Positions 46,919-61,436 of a stretch of DNA of 64,000 nt are shown in pieces (position 1 is the stretch's first letter; each line of letters begins with the position of its first letter). The notes under the pieces are model-generated. The model was not told the origin of the DNA. It saw nothing but the letters and a program-made list of their open reading frames with translations, and searched no databases. Where the stretch lies: NCBI RefSeq assembly GCF_026213295.1, contig NC_079431.1, forward strand, positions 17,752,777 through 17,816,776. The letters run 5' to 3'. A program made the position numbers and the translations under genes. The DNA is from Gadus chalcogrammus. Its lineage: Eukaryota; Chordata; Actinopteri; Gadiformes; Gadidae.

Positions 46919-48029
46919 GATCAGCCATCACCTCACACGCACTCAGGAAGATCTCCTGCATGGCATGGAGCACCAGTCATGTATCATTCTCTGAAAACCT
47001 TCCAATAAACCGGCCTCTAACACCACCTTGTCTGGAGGAGCCCAGTTCAATTTGCAGAGGTGGAGTTTGACAGCCACCTAGGTGGCGTGTAGCATCATCA
47101 ATGCTACACGTGCGCACCATATCTATTATCCAAACATCCATACAGCTATCCTCTAACTACTATCCATCCATCATCCAAGTTGATGTAGTCTATTGACGGT
47201 CTGCTTTGGTTTTTTTGTTTGGGTCATGCAGAACGTTTTGCTTCAGACGGCCCTAAAGTTATGATCGTTTATGATCATTCAGTCTGCGATCTTATGTCTA
47301 ATTAGATTGAATCCTTCATAGATTGGAGGGCACTTAAACAACCTCTATGCCTTCTATAATCAGGCAAGACGCAGGAGTTTCAGAGAGGGGATTCACCCAT
47401 GATGGTCAGAGGCCAAGTTCAAGTCCAATTCAATGTTGGATTAGAGTCGTATTTTCTTTTTCCCTTTCCTGCACACTCTATGCAAGCCCCCACCCAGCAG
47501 GCATTCTGGCTCCCAGGGACGAGCAAGTCTCAATTGGGAGCCCTCCGTCGGGCGGGTCGCAACGGATTAAGATCTTATCGGGCGTTAACAACGACTTCTG
47601 ACAAAAGCACCTCTGAGATCAGGTGTGTTGTCAGGTATTGGATTAGGGCTGCTCTCACAAGACAAGGGTGTGTTTGTTTCCCTGTTGTAACGTTGGTACA
47701 ACCCCCCCCTTCCCAACCCTCCATCCCCACCCGATCCCCCTCACTTCACGGCCCTTCTAATCTGAACGGCTAATGGAGTCAGCGGTAAACTCTTCTGACG
47801 TGGACTGTGCACAAATTGAAATCAGTTTTCTTTTTTTCTCCTTTCGCCTCTTCCCTCTGGCCTCTATCTCTTTTTCCAATTTACGGTGTCGTCCGTGTCG
47901 CCGTCTGCACCCCGCTCGGTAAACTCGTTCCTGACCCCTCAGACAAAAGCTGAGATAAAGCAATTAGCGTCTAGTGTTGCGATGGCGGCGGCCACTGGCT
48001 CAGCGCGCTGGTGTATGGGAGGATGAGGT

Positions 48030-48054
48030 GGGGGGTTTGGGGGGGGGGGGGGGG
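48030..48054 (+). repeat. G-rich tract, copy B
   Basis: G6-TTT-G16, the counterpart of 1518-1539 with longer runs. Confidence 0.8.
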
Positions 48055-48446
48055 AAACCAACAATGGGAAAAAAACTTCTCGGAGTTAAGCACAGGTTAT
48101 AAAAAAAAATTAAGATAGAGGAAATGAGTGTTAAAGGAAGTCTAGACGGGGCTTCTAACACTCCTCACTGTGCGGCTTTTATCAATCTGATTTCCTTCCT
48201 TTTTATTGCTGACAATGCTCCCCTTTCACTAGAGAGAATCTCATCCAAGAGTCCATTTCAGAATGCCTTGAAGGAAATTACCAGTCCAGTTTGTAGCGCT
48301 TAAAGACGTGCTTAATAGCAAATTCTAGGATATAGAAGGTTTGACTTCACAGATTTCTGTGTTCAGTATGTTTGTGTTCTGTATTGTGTGTGTCTGTATG
48401 TGCATTTTTGTTTTACATTGTTTGTGACAGCATTTGTTTCTATATG

Positions 48447-48516
48447 TGTAAGTGTGTGGGTGTGTGTGTGTGTGTTTGTGTGTGTGGGTATGTGTTTGTG
48501 TGTGTGTGTCTTTGTT

Positions 48517-48561
<45 letters not shown>
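48447..48561 (+). repeat. (TG)n microsatellite, copy B
   Basis: Counterpart of 1936-2045 with different interruptions (TTTGTG, TCTTTG, GCG). Confidence 0.95.
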
Positions 48562-48565
<4 letters not shown>

Positions 48566-49066
48566 GGCGTCTGCAAAAGGCGGAATGCAAACATGTTTAT
48601 AACATGTTTGCTGAAACATAATAGAAACGGTATATGCATACATTATTCTCCTGTAAAATAAATTCTAGGAAGTTGCTTGTTTAAATCCAACACACAACTC
48701 AGATAATTGCTCACCTAAGGCGTAACATTTTTTTGCAAGAAATGTCTCTTCTGTCAATTTATCATTTCCATGGAAGAAAATAAGAAAATCTTAATACAGC
48801 TGGGAGCTGTGATCCTCCCATACTGTATTGCGTCTCTAGACGGCGCTTTAGATGTTTAATTAATGAATAATACATTAGAAAGTTCTTTCTCGCAGTCGGC
48901 GTCTCACACTCTAACTGCTGGCACTGTGTGTATGTCTTTGGATTCTGAAAATATCTCATCACTAAGGGTCCCTATTGCACCACCAAGTGGGATGTTGATG
49001 AGCCAGTTGAAGCAGTTTTATAATCTGATGAAGTGACGTCATACCAGGTAGGATCCACCCAAGATG

Positions 49067-49133
49067 TATGATGGATAGACCAGCCTACCAGTTGGAACAG
49101 TCTGCTAGTTGGTAGGTTGATCTATCCGTCATA
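49067..49133. repeat. Imperfect 23-bp inverted repeat, copy B
   Basis: Same hairpin as 2551-2617. Both stem arms are unchanged; a single G-to-A change falls in the loop near 49090. Confidence 0.7.
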
Positions 49134-49669
49134 TATCACCTGTGTGATGTCCCTATAGATAGGGCTTGTTGTGGTTAATCCACCTCACACCTGGTGGTAA
49201 AACGACCCGTCAATCCACAATGATTTCAACGTACCAGTGTATTGATAGAATAGTGATGCAGCGCACTTTGTTGATTCCCCACCCCTGTGGTACGTGTACC
49301 ATACCATATCTGCAGATTATTTCCAATACGCGGGCATAATTCCAAGCATGGAGCGTGATATTTTTAGCTGCTTTTTCCATGTCCTCCCCTTTCCCAATTA
49401 CTTTGCATGGCTGGGCATCTGTTTTCTCTAGGAAATGGGAAAGTTCTTGCCTGTTTGGCCTCTATCTACTTTTTTTAGAAGTCACCCTGAACATATCTCC
49501 GTGCTGCAAGAATTCAATTTGAGGGGAAATTGAAAACTGCAAAAGAGGATTTAGAGCAAAATACATGGCAACCGGGATTCCTTGGGAAAGAGAGAGGCCA
49601 TCTTGCCGTCTGTTTGGTGTGATATGGATGCAGCGGAATTGATGAAGTCCTCGGACATTATCTAGCTGA

Positions 49670-49792
<123 letters not shown>

Positions 49793-50224
49793 AATATACG
49801 TGTAAGTGTGTGTGTCATTGTGTGTGAATGTGTGTGTGTGCTACAGGTCTTTTCACCCTTTTTTCCGCAGGAAATAATGGTGTTGCTGTCTTTGTCATTA
49901 TCTTCAACCCTGCAGTTTCTGGAATACCGTGGTATTGACAGCTTGTATAGTTTCATACTGTTTCACTCCCATGGCAAGTTATCCTCAAGGGCAAACGGGC
50001 TGTGTAGAATTGTTTGGGGATATTTATAGGTTGATAGAAGGAATATTGTTCACATTGCATTTCGTACAATTATCTGCAGTTGTATATGGAACCATAAAAT
50101 ATGTAAGACCTTGTGATGCATGTGCCTGGTATTACTGATTATTAAGCAGATATTTAGTGAATTTTGACATTTAGAGCCAGGTTATTGTTTGGGTATCTTG
50201 CGCTAGGATTCCTTCAGAGTGGCT

Positions 50225-50310
50225 ATGGACAATGGGGATCGAACCCAGTGACTTTCACCAGTATAGAAAGGTGGCAGCAATTATAGCATGCAAACACTGT
50301 AAAGCCTACA
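50225..50310 (-). repeat. tRNA-derived relic, copy B
   Basis: Same B-box-bearing segment as 3695-3780, here with identical B box. Confidence 0.35.
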
Positions 50311-50616
50311 TGTTCAGCTAATATATATATAAAATGTATATTTCTAACGTAATATTCTTCCTGTTTCTTCCAGAAATAGTTAATTTGTTATGCTCGGCTC
50401 CAAAAAGGTTCTCTGTCATGGCGAGTGACCTTGCGATCAAAGCAATATTCCATTTGGCACCGACAAATCCACACAGACGCTGGCAGCGACAGTGGAAGCA
50501 GTTAAACTGCTCACAATGGAGGGCTGGGCGGGAGCCAGGCGACCAGGCCAATGAGAGAGAGAAATAGAGAGAGAGAGAGAGAAGTCTATGTAGATGAGAG
50601 CGACCATTGGGCTTGG

Positions 50617-50683
50617 CAGACAGACGGACGGACGGACGGACGGACGGACGGACGGACGGACGGACGGACGGACGGACGGACAG

Positions 50684-50715
<32 letters not shown>
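50617..50715 (+). repeat. Compound (GACG)n-(GACA)n array, copy B
   Basis: Counterpart of 4083-4177 with the balance of units shifted toward GACG. Confidence 0.95.
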
Positions 50716-51613
50716 TTGGTTTTGGCCGGAGCCAGGCGTCTGGAGATCATAGAGCAGGAGTGTGGAATGCTGGGGGGGCCGTTGACCTGGGCTACTCCTG
50801 ACTCACTGATATCATGAATGAACAGAGGTAGGCTGTGCGGCGATCCGTACACTGTAATGCTAGGTGCACTTCTAATTGGCCAATAGACGCCACCACCTGT
50901 CTCTGGAGCTCAGCAGCCTAAGAGGGTGGAGGACTCGCCTGACATTAGCGTAGTGTGTTCTGCATTAACACCACAATCACGTACATGCTGACTAGTGGAG
51001 GCGATGTAATTATGATGGGATCGCATGTGTGATTTGTGTTGATTATATCTCTGCAGTTGGAGTGGAAAATTTTGAATGTATGTGATTATATGCTATACTT
51101 ACAGAAGAGAGGTTAATGTAGAACTGACAGTAAATATAACATGGTAATGTAACATCAGCTTATTCCTCCATAACATCCATTGATACTCTCATATGGTTGA
51201 AATCTGGGGCTTTAACGTTCACAGGAAACCATCGAGTCTAATTTTTTTAAGGCGGAAAAATAGGGTGTTTGTACTGTCAACTTTTGCCGGTGTTAAAATA
51301 AGCTTCAGCGGCTGAGCTGTTAGTGGAAATCTCCTGAGAGGGAGGTTAATGCAGCGGCATCGTCCCCATCCTCCACAGGCGACGCAGCCAGAGGACCGGG
51401 GCCTAAGCTCCCCAACAGCACCGCTAGGCTGGCAGCCAATGCTGCTGCAGTGTGTCCTGCTGGATGGCTCACTTACTGGGGACACCTTAACCCTTTAGCT
51501 AAGCAGCTTTCAGCTTCCATCAGATGGAGGAGGATTTTTGGCGGGTGGAGGAAAAACAAAACTGCAAGGGTCGGCTCCTTTTAGTTTGTCTACACTCACG
51601 GCCATGTGCGGGC

Positions 51614-51795
51614 AGACACACACGCACCCACACACAAGTACACAGACATATACAAATACACACACAAGAACATCGACCATATGCATAAACACATCTACCA
51701 TAACACACACACACACACATACACATCTACAATAAAACACACACACACACACAAACACATCTTAATAACACACACAAATACACATCTACAATAAA

Positions 51796-51828
<33 letters not shown>

Positions 51829-51848
51829 TCTATAATAACACATATACA
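51614..51848 (+). repeat. CA-rich minisatellite, copy B
   Basis: Counterpart of 5076-5310, differing by a few CA units. Confidence 0.9.
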
Positions 51849-53886
51849 TACACATCTACAATAACGCACACATGTACAAATGTAGTCATTGACAATCCCG
51901 CAAATACATTCAAATCTGTGCCCATGCATGTACACATGCAGGCACACACACAGCTTAGACCATGGTTGCACACCATCTGTTCACACAGCAGTGTCAAGAT
52001 TAGGCATGAAGGATAAAGGATGATGGACCCTGATTTGATCCAGTAAACTCCAGTTAAAGCAATAAATATATGTAAAAATATATTCCCAAACACAGCATCT
52101 GCCAGCATCTGTATAATTCCCCTCATTGTAGCACTAAAGCACTCTCCTCTCCCCGTTCAACCGAGAATTTAACTAAAAATTCTGGATCCGGAGAAGATTA
52201 TCATTCAGAGCATGACAAACAGCAAATCACTGACTGCCAAAAGCAACAGACAACCAAACGTACCAGTGGGAAAGTTAAAAGTAAATAAAATAATTATTTG
52301 GCTCCAGATGCAAGATGGTCGGTTGACGAGATGAGAAGGGTGTCTCGCTCCGCAGTGTGCTCTGTGTGGCAGGGGGCCGCAACGCTTGCTCGCTCGCTGA
52401 GTTACGCGTTATGAACCCATGCCAGGCCTGTGTCCCTCTGCATTATGGGAAAACTCTGTGGCTCCGGCGGTGGCTGCCAACTCCTCTGCACTCTCCAGTT
52501 TGTCATGTTGTTTCGTTTGTTGGTTTTGTTCTGTTTTGTTTTGCCACTGCTTTGTTCATTTCAGCCCAAGGTTATTGTTGAGTCGCCGTTGCTGACCCTT
52601 AGTTTACCTCTGACCTTATAACCAGAGCTAAATTATGTTGTGTTTCTGTTGGGCTTGTTATGCAACGCTTCAGAGCAGTGATGGCCTGCCTTCAAGTCCC
52701 TATTAGGCTGCTTTAGTGTCAGCTCCGGGCAAGCATTATTTGAGAATAGACTTCAGACAGTTGCTGTGAGCCTGAGGACTAAGCATAGTGTAATAAACAG
52801 GAAGAACAAAAAAAGAAAGTTTACTTTCCTTCAGAGAACTTGGTCACACTCACCAGCGCTATACAATTGTTATTAACTTTAAGGGTACATATTAAAAGGA
52901 AAAACTAATTTAAGAAATCTCACGTAAGAATTGCGTTAATTAATGTCACACATGGAATTCAAGTTTTATAAATATTATAATGTGAGTGGGTTGGAGTCAA
53001 AAGAAATTAGCTACGTTGAGACGTTGGTGTATTAGCCTGAAACAATTTGGGGGTTCTCTGCAACATTTTACGATGCAAAGACAAATTGATTTAAGGAAAT
53101 GATGTTTGTTGATGATATTTTCCCTTTAACATAGACAAATTAGTTATGTTTTTTAGACGTAATATTTAATTAGCCGTCTGAATCTGAAATCCAACAAACA
53201 AGAGCAAGGAACCAGACCCAATTGACAGACGCTGAGGATACGAGGCTGTGAATACTGCTTAACAATTCCAGACCTTCTGTACGTTGCAGTTAACCAAGTT
53301 ACGTCTGCCCCTTAAATTAAAAAGCCTTTTAACCCCAAACAGTTTCAGGTGGTATAGGAGTAGAAGAACAGAGCTGTGTCGATGAACCAAGCATTGGTTC
53401 CAACCGGTTGTATTCTGGTACCCACAGCGGTAGACTTTACCCCGGAACAAATTAAGATACTACCTCTATCTCGGAGAGGCTCTGAGGCGTGTCTAAAAGA
53501 AGGTCTATCTTTAGGTACGTGACAAAATGATAGAGCCCTCGCTTGGCCATTCAACCCATGTCCCAAGGTCACCGGGCAGAATAATGAGGTCTAAGTGCCC
53601 GTAGACTCTTCTCCCCCCAGTAGCCACTCTCTATTAGCATAGGAGAACCGACAGGAGACGGGGCTTATTGACTTGATGGAAAAACCTGTGTTAGCTTTCA
53701 CAGATTGAATTTTCACTACCGGAAGAAGAAGGAAAATGAAAACAAGCCAACCGGGAGCTGTTCTACACTCATCTTTCCAGCCCCCAGTCCCAGCTCCGGC
53801 CCCCACAGCACCAACCCTGGAGATCCACAACTTCTCCTTCTCTTCCCAGCCAAGGTGAACCATGCCGAATGGAGCAGTTCATCGCT

Positions 53887-53907
53887 TTTTGTTTGTGCGT
53901 GTGTGCG

Positions 53908-53975
<68 letters not shown>

Positions 53976-54000
53976 CGTGCGTGCATGCGTGCGTGCGTGC

Positions 54001-54045
<45 letters not shown>

Positions 54046-54247
54046 TGTGTGTGAGTGGGTTTGCTGTGTAAGTGTGTGTATGTGTGTGTTACTTACTGTG
54101 TAAGTGTGGGGATTAGTGTTGGTGTTTGGGTTAGTGTTGGTGTGTGTCGTGTATACATGTGTGTGTGTGTGGGTTAGTGTCGTTTAGTGTTTGTGTGTGA
54201 GTGGTAGTTTGTGTGTGTGTGTGTGCGCGTGTGTGTGTGTGTGTGTG

Positions 54248-54291
<44 letters not shown>

Positions 54292-54297
54292 GGTATA
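53887..54297 (+). repeat. TG / TGCG alternating array, copy B
   Basis: Counterpart of 7348-7735; the GCGT block (about 53970-54007) is shorter and carries one GCAT unit. Confidence 0.9.
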
Positions 54298-56026
54298 TGT
54301 AAGTATGTGTGCCCTTGCATGTGTGTGCGTCGGTGGTGGATGCCAACCCATTTCTCCGGAGGTCTTTAAGGTTGGGCTCTGGGAGGTGATTTTGTGTCCA
54401 CCGCTGCCTGAATTTAAATGCGGGAGCATTGGAGCGAGTTACCGCTCAAATGCTCGCTGTAGTGCCACCTTTGACCCCCCCTAGCTCAGCGCCCCGTGTT
54501 GCATGACAATTGGGGTTCTTCTAAGTCGGAAACGCAACCAAGCCGTGACCTCCGACTGCCCCGGCGACACGTTGTAAAGGCACCTTGACTGAACACGCTG
54601 CCTTGTAAAGTTCTTTACCTCTATCGACAACAACAGCAACAACAACAGAAGGAAAAAGAAATCCAGCAGCACAAAGAATAGAGCGTTCTTAGCCCCCGGT
54701 GCTTTGACGCTACATTTGATGCAGCAGCAGCATCAAACACAGAGGAATGCTGATCCACCTTCTCCACTGTGAAGGAAGAGGGGTTTTGCCGGAAGCTTAC
54801 ATTATGACTCTCAATATGGGGCTGGCTGACAGACAAAGAGAGATCCTTCTGGATGTCTCGATGCCGTTCCTAGGCCGGCTGGGGAGGTTACACCCCTGGG
54901 TGCATTCTCTTTTGGGGGATAGGTGGGGTTAGAGGGAGCTGAGCTGGGCTTTAAGAAACAGAGAGGTCTGCAGGACAGGGAGAAATGAACATGATTTGTG
55001 TGGGTGTGTTTGTGTGTGTGAGAGAGTTTTCTTGTGTGGACGTTTTTGATGTATCTTTGTGTCTTTGAGCTGGCTGATGTAAAATGTATGTGAGGAAACT
55101 GTGCATGGGTTGGGGTGAACTGGCTCACATGATCCTAATTACTGGGGTCAGTGTGCTAATTATTAGGCTACTGAATGGCTTTAATCATATGTATGGCAAT
55201 GCCAATGGGTTCCAAGGTGCAAATGTGCTATAGGGCCATAATGTCTTCATTCTTTTAATGTTACGACGAACAGTATAAATTATGCATTTGTATATAAATT
55301 GTATAATGGGATAGGTTTGTATAATTGTTTGTTCAACGTTTTAAAGGCAGCTTGATTTGAGCGCTTTACAGTGGAAAGAATTACATCATGTGCGATTGTG
55401 AGTTAGAGGTTAGGGTAAGGGTTCATAAATAAGTAAAGGTATGAATTATATACTTTATGCGCTCGGTAGAACAAGATCATTTTACATTATTTTGTCAGAT
55501 TAAGGGGGAAAAACTACTGTTCAAAAATCTAAAATAAGTGATTTTGCGTGCAGGGCTTATGTAGCAGACATATATGACATCAACAAGATTAATCAATGCA
55601 TTCAAACATGTTGCAAGTCAATCAGGATTAAAAATACAGACTGCACATCAATTGGTTTCATTTTACAATAAGGGTCAATTAATTAACCATTAATTAACAT
55701 TATTTATTGCCTTTATAAGCCTGCATGAAAAATGATAATATATTTTATTAATATTAGAATAATGGTGTAGTTATTATTTCCTAATGGTTTTCATGTTTGC
55801 TGATTGTGTTCATATAAACTAAGGTAATAGTGTTCAAAGGGTTAGGGTTATAGGAGCCGGAACCTATGAGGCCGCAGGGCCTCATAGGTTTTTGAGTGTA
55901 TTGAGTAATGTTTTGGCTTAATATTGTTACTATAGAGGGATTATCCGTCTACGTCACTCTACGTCACTCCCCGTTCTCCGTGCATGTCGTTGGCAGAAAG
56001 AGACGAAAGCGACAAGAGCCGCAATC

Positions 56027-56110
56027 ATGTCTTGTTGTGCGGTTGGTTGCACAAACCCTTTTAATAAGACTGATTATCCCATTTATTCTACTTCTTGCTT
56101 GCCAACATAA
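56027..56110 (+). pseudogene. Orphan THAP-type zinc finger start, copy B
   Basis: Identical 27-codon frame to 9464-9547 in the second copy, again ending at TAA and followed by AT-rich sequence. Confidence 0.45.
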
Positions 56111-56447
56111 TAGAACAATTAAAATACTTTAAGAATTATGCTTTTTCTTATTCGTATTGCATGCTTATTAAATGTATACTCTGTTTGAGTTCATCTCCCT
56201 CAAAAAGTAGTCCCCTTTAATTACGATCGATCAAACATGTTTTTGACACCTCGAAGGGCATTATCCCGCTTATACCATGGTCACTTGCCAAGGAAAATAA
56301 ATTAAGATCATTCATTTATATTTTCATGCGTTGTACAATCCAAATATAACGTTTTTCACATAAATAGGACGGACCGTAGCTACGACTTGGCAAAGGGAGG
56401 GTTTCTAGTCCGCTGAGCAACGAGCCAAAGAGCTAACGTTAGGGATT

Positions 56448-57125
56448 GTACATATTTAAAAATTCGAAATTCATCCCAGCCTTTATACCACAGATGCTCT
56501 AGGCGGGTCTATAGCATATAACCGCGTTGTCTGATTACAGTTCATTTAATTTTTCACAATTTACCAGCTCTCGTTTTGAAGAATAATCACCTCGCCATTC
56601 GTTTCAATGGGAATCGCGACAGTCTATACTTTCAACATAAAGTGTACATATTTATCATTCGACATTCATCCCAGCCTTTATACCACAGATACTCTAGGGT
56701 CTATAGCATATAACCGCATTGTCTGATTACAGTTTATGTAATTTTTCACAGTTTACTAGCTCTCGTTTTGAAGAATATTCACCTTGCCATTCGTTTCAAT
56801 GGAAATCGCGACAGTCTATACTTTCAACATAAAGTGTACATATTTATCATTCGACATTCTTCCAAGCCTTTATACGACAGATACTCTAGGGTCTATAGCA
56901 TATAACAGAGTTGTCTGATTACAGTTTAATTCATTTTTCACAATTGACCAGCTCTCGTTTTGAAGAATAATCACTGCGCCATTCGTTTCAATGGAAAACG
57001 CAACGTCAATACTTTCAACATAAAGTGTACATATTTATAATTCGAAATTCATACCAGTCTATATACCACAGATACTATAGGGTCTATAGCATATAAAGCA
57101 TATCATTTCTGATTACAGTTTAATG
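56448..57125 (+). repeat. Four tandem units of about 190 bp, copy B
   Basis: Same array as 9885-10560 with the same unit number and only isolated base changes. Confidence 0.9.
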
Positions 57126-57379
57126 TAACAATAAGCTGACAAAATCGCTAATTAACACCACAACTGCAAATTAACCACACAGAGATAAACATGGCAACCA
57201 ATCAAACAAATCTTATTTTTCCCATCTTTCTTTGTGCACATCCGCCGTGTTGATAAACAAATAATCCCCCTATAGGGTTGCTTATTGCATTCCAGTACAG
57301 ATATATATTTTTCTTTATGATATTTCTATATGTATACAGTCTGACAAAGGAGGCAAAGGAACTTTGGCCTTGACTTCCT

Positions 57380-58870
57380 GAATTATATGGACCGCGACAT
57401 GGAGGAGAAAGGGTTTGTCTCCTGCTGCCCGCTGCCGAGAGGCAACACCACCGCGAGGCACCACCGCCGCAGGGCGGTGGTGCCTCGGCGCTGCCCGCTG
57501 CCGAGGCCGTGATGCTCGGCAGCTGGCAGCGGGGCTCCGGCAGGAGATAATCTCAGGAGACAACACCAACTCCCCCTGAGTAGTCGCCACACAGCTCCCA
57601 TCTGAGGGGGTCAGTCGTGCCCAATGACCCCATCACCAGATACATAGAACATAGTCCCTCAAGTGTCCAGCCAGGCCCCTGCCACTGAACCCCCCCAGGG
57701 GCGGCAACCGCAGGGCCAACGGCCCCGTCCGGGGAGCCGGCTGGGGTAGGGGAGCCGCCCGGGGAACCACGAGGAGTTCCGCCTCCCTCACCAGCCACAA
57801 CCGGGGCGAGGGGGTGGTACAGCGAGAGTCTGTCCTGGTGCAACACCACCATACGCCCCCGGGCGCCCGGCATCCCCAGGCGTTACACCACCTCGGACAC
57901 TCTGTCGATGATTTCCCCAGGCCCCTGCCAGTGGCTCCGCAGTTTAGGGCAGACCCTTCTCTTTCTGACGGGGCAGTACACCCACACCCTGTCCCCGGCT
58001 GTGAACGCTCGTCCCCGGCAGCGAGTGTCATAGCCCCTTTTCTGCCTCACCCCTGAGGCAGCCTGAGCCTGGCTGGTGTAGTCATGGACCACCAGCAGGC
58101 GATCCCTCAGCCTGCGGAAATAGTCCATAGCCGCACCCCCAGTGATCTCAGGCTCGGCGGGGACCCGAAAACCAAGTCCACCGGTGTCCGGAGCTCCCGC
58201 CCGAACATGAGGGCAGCCGGCGTGCAGTGACTGGACTCCTGAACTGCAGTCCGACAGGACGAAAGGACCAGGGGCATTGAGGCGCCAGTAGTCCACGCAG
58301 AACCTCCAGCTGCCATCCTTCTTTTCTCACCAGGACGGCCGGTGCCGCCCATGGACTGGGCTAGAGCACCCCCCCGGCAGCCATCTCGCGGACCTTGTCC
58401 TCCGCCGCCTGGCACCGCCTGGCGCCGCCTGGCACAACCTGGCGACTACTCCGCTGGCCGCCAGAGCCCTCGTGCCCTCCCCATCCGGACTGGAGCTCCA
58501 CAGTCTCCGCGCCGACGGTGAAGGCTGCTCCGGCCATGTCCACCCTGGCACCCCAACGGGTCAGCAGGTCCAGGCCGATGATGCATGAGTCCCGGATGAC
58601 AGCGAGCCAAAACTCATGCATCACCTCCTGATCAGCCACCCGGACGGCCAGCCGCTTCCTCCCCCTCATTCCGGTCTCCTGTCCCGTCACGGTCGTCAGG
58701 CGGATGCTGGTCGCCGTCCACCCCCACGAGAGTGTGCCGGTGGTGCCCGGAAAAACGCCCGGACACGCCAGGGAGATGGTCTACTCAGTGTCCACCAAGG
58801 CCGTGCAGGGTCGGCCTTCGATCCTGCAGCGGAGGTAAAGGCCCCTGGCGTGGCCCGGGCCGCCAACCAG
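57380..58870 (-). pseudogene. Ty3/Gypsy remnant (protease, RT start, integrase end), copy B
   Basis: Same remnant as 10815-12305. The protease active-site Glu and stop codon (58781-58786) are shared with copy A, so that damage precedes the duplication or allele split. The protease C-terminal frame is intact here over 58361-58690, with EVMHEFWLAV and IIGLDLL readable, unlike copy A. The RT-to-integrase deletion junction (about 58255-58280) is also shared. Confidence 0.75.
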
Positions 58871-59044
58871 AGAGCACCAACCATTTTATTCCACTACTAT
58901 ATAGTCTGAAAATTCTGCTAATAAGGTTGATATTTTACTTTTGAATCATGATGCAGTAGTGAGTATTATGTGAAATTTCCAAGCTCACTGGAATGTGAAC
59001 AAGTGTTAATACATTGCATCGGAATCATTAAAGCCAAGAGTTAT

Positions 59045-59143
59045 TTTGGCGCGAATGGCGCAATGATTATTCTTCAAAACGAGAGCTGGTAAATTGTGAA
59101 AAATGAATTAAACTGTAATCAGACAATGCGGTTATATAGTCTA
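59045..59143 (-). repeat. Inverted fragment of the 190-bp unit, copy B
   Basis: Counterpart of 12471-12570. Confidence 0.8.
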
Positions 59144-61386
59144 TTTGATATGTTTTCAAAACCTCAAGATGTGCGGATTGTAAACATGACAAACTTGCTC
59201 TATTTGAAGACTTTCACACTTTGGGAACAATAAAGATCTGAAATCTATATTGTACACTACCACCACCTTTAAAAACTTCTCTTTTAAGCAAACAGTTTTT
59301 GCAAGCAAAACTTAACATGTAGAGCTAGCAAATGTGAAATGGCTGCAAATATTTGTGATGTGGGTGGTTGATGAGGAGATCTTTTCGCTCTAATTGTAAT
59401 GTTTTCGCTTCAGATTTGATTGTGATTCGCACTTCACCAGGTGTCCTTCTATTGACGATATAAATGTCAAGTTATTATACTAATCACCCTAAGCTATCTA
59501 AAGGGCAAGGATGAAACACCCAAGGGAAGGGACCTTGAGAAGAAACCCAGAAGAAGGATCCCTACTTCAGGGGATGGTTGGGTATAGCTACAGAAAGGGC
59601 AGATACAGTAACAGAACAGTACAGAAACAGTAGAAGAACACAAAAAAACATTACTTAGGTTTAAATTATCCTGGCCCTCTGCAGTGATGTAATGTACGAA
59701 ACAAGCATACCAATAGTTTGGATCCAAATGGTACCTTGTAATAATTCTTACCTTAATAATGTTGAGACGTGCAGAAAAAAATGGTGTGTTATTAGAAATG
59801 CCGTGTTAGCATCGGCTACCAACATAAAAACAGCAGCCTACTAAAATGGCCCAGAATCAAGCGCATGAAGTAGTAGCAGTCTTTATGAGACTAATTAATG
59901 GTTGCAGAATATTTACTTTAATATCTTGACACAACCCCGATATTAATGTATGCATCATCTGTAAAAGGATAATAACATAGTATACTTTGAGATGGCAATT
60001 AACATTAAGATTATTTGAAATAGGACATGAAGCAACAAAGAGACCAGTGATAAACAATGAAATAATGTAGGCCTACTTGATGTTATGAAGTTAAATTATA
60101 AGTCAAAGTTGATTTTATTTTTGATTGTGAGGATTTAATAATTTCATTTGAAATGTCCATTTCAGTCAACGTTTAATCTACATTTTAGTTACTCATGAAT
60201 ATTTAATCATGAAGGAAATGTGCCTTCGTCCCAAAGCATTCTTTCCTGACATTCACAGAAAATAAGGGCACTTCATGTAAATAATGCATCTGGGACATCA
60301 CATTACTGAAGCCAAGTCAAGCTAAATAAAAATTACAACCCGCTCTGCAATAAAGAACCACTTAAAGGCAATCATTAATCAGTCCATCTAGGCTTATTAA
60401 GAGGCATTTTTAATAGCAATAAGTACACGGCCTTCATAACTTTGCATATTCACTCATGTGTAAATATTCTTCGGCACATTGCAACCCATTCTGTTAATAG
60501 ACCAGGGATGAAGCAACCCTCAAACATATTTAGCCTGTGTATTTTTTTTGGCCTTTTCTACCCGACTGTGACTCAGAAATACTTTTCGACAGATGGGCCA
60601 GCAAGGAGACGGCAGTTCATTTGCTGGTGAGAGTACAGAGATGGTAGTCCCCTTCCCCCTCCCCTCCCCTCCATGATGTCAATAACACGGAGCACTTCAC
60701 AGATGCAAGCATTTCACTGCAATAGGAATGAAGGCAGTGAGCCCAGTTGCGCATAAACAACTCCATCCACAGTTGCGGGACGGAGCAGATATGGAGTTGA
60801 ACCAGAAGAAACGTCATAACATGGACCCCTCTATTTTGAATAAAGTAACGACCAACATATGTAAATATATATAAATATATATTGTTATCATTATTTGAAG
60901 CTAAAGATCAGTTAAAGCTAATTGTTTGGGTGTGCTGGAACCCTCAACTCGACGTATTATTTAATTGTACATACATTTTGAAAGTTAAAGCGGCTTTCTA
61001 CTTGAGCCAGTAGAGCCCCGTGGGACCGGGGATCAGGACGGGGGGACGGACGTAGGACGTGAGTGGGAAGGGGGTCCACCGTATCCACCGCACCTTGTCA
61101 CAGTGCAGAAGTTGATGGCCATTAAATCGCAGGCGCCTCCTAGGGCCTGTCAGGATCCCTCCTCCTCACTTCCCTTGGATGTGGTGACGGCCGTGTGTGG
61201 AAGGCGGCGCGGCAGACAGCCCGTGCCCGGCTGTGGACGGCGGAGACAGGCCTCTTCAGGCTATGTATGGCCCTCACCTCGTTAAGCGTCCTTGGGACCC
61301 TACCCTAATTAGAGTCAGAGACTTCCTCTATTAATGACAAGCCCCATCTCGCTCCCCGTTCTCCTTTCTGCTTTTGCATGTCATCA

Positions 61387-61404
61387 CCCCCCCCCCCCCC
61401 CCCC

Positions 61405-61435
<31 letters not shown>
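61387..61435 (+). repeat. C23 run followed by (AC)n, copy B
   Basis: Counterpart of 14807-14845, six C longer and with more AC units. Confidence 0.9.
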
Positions 61436-61436
<1 letters not shown>
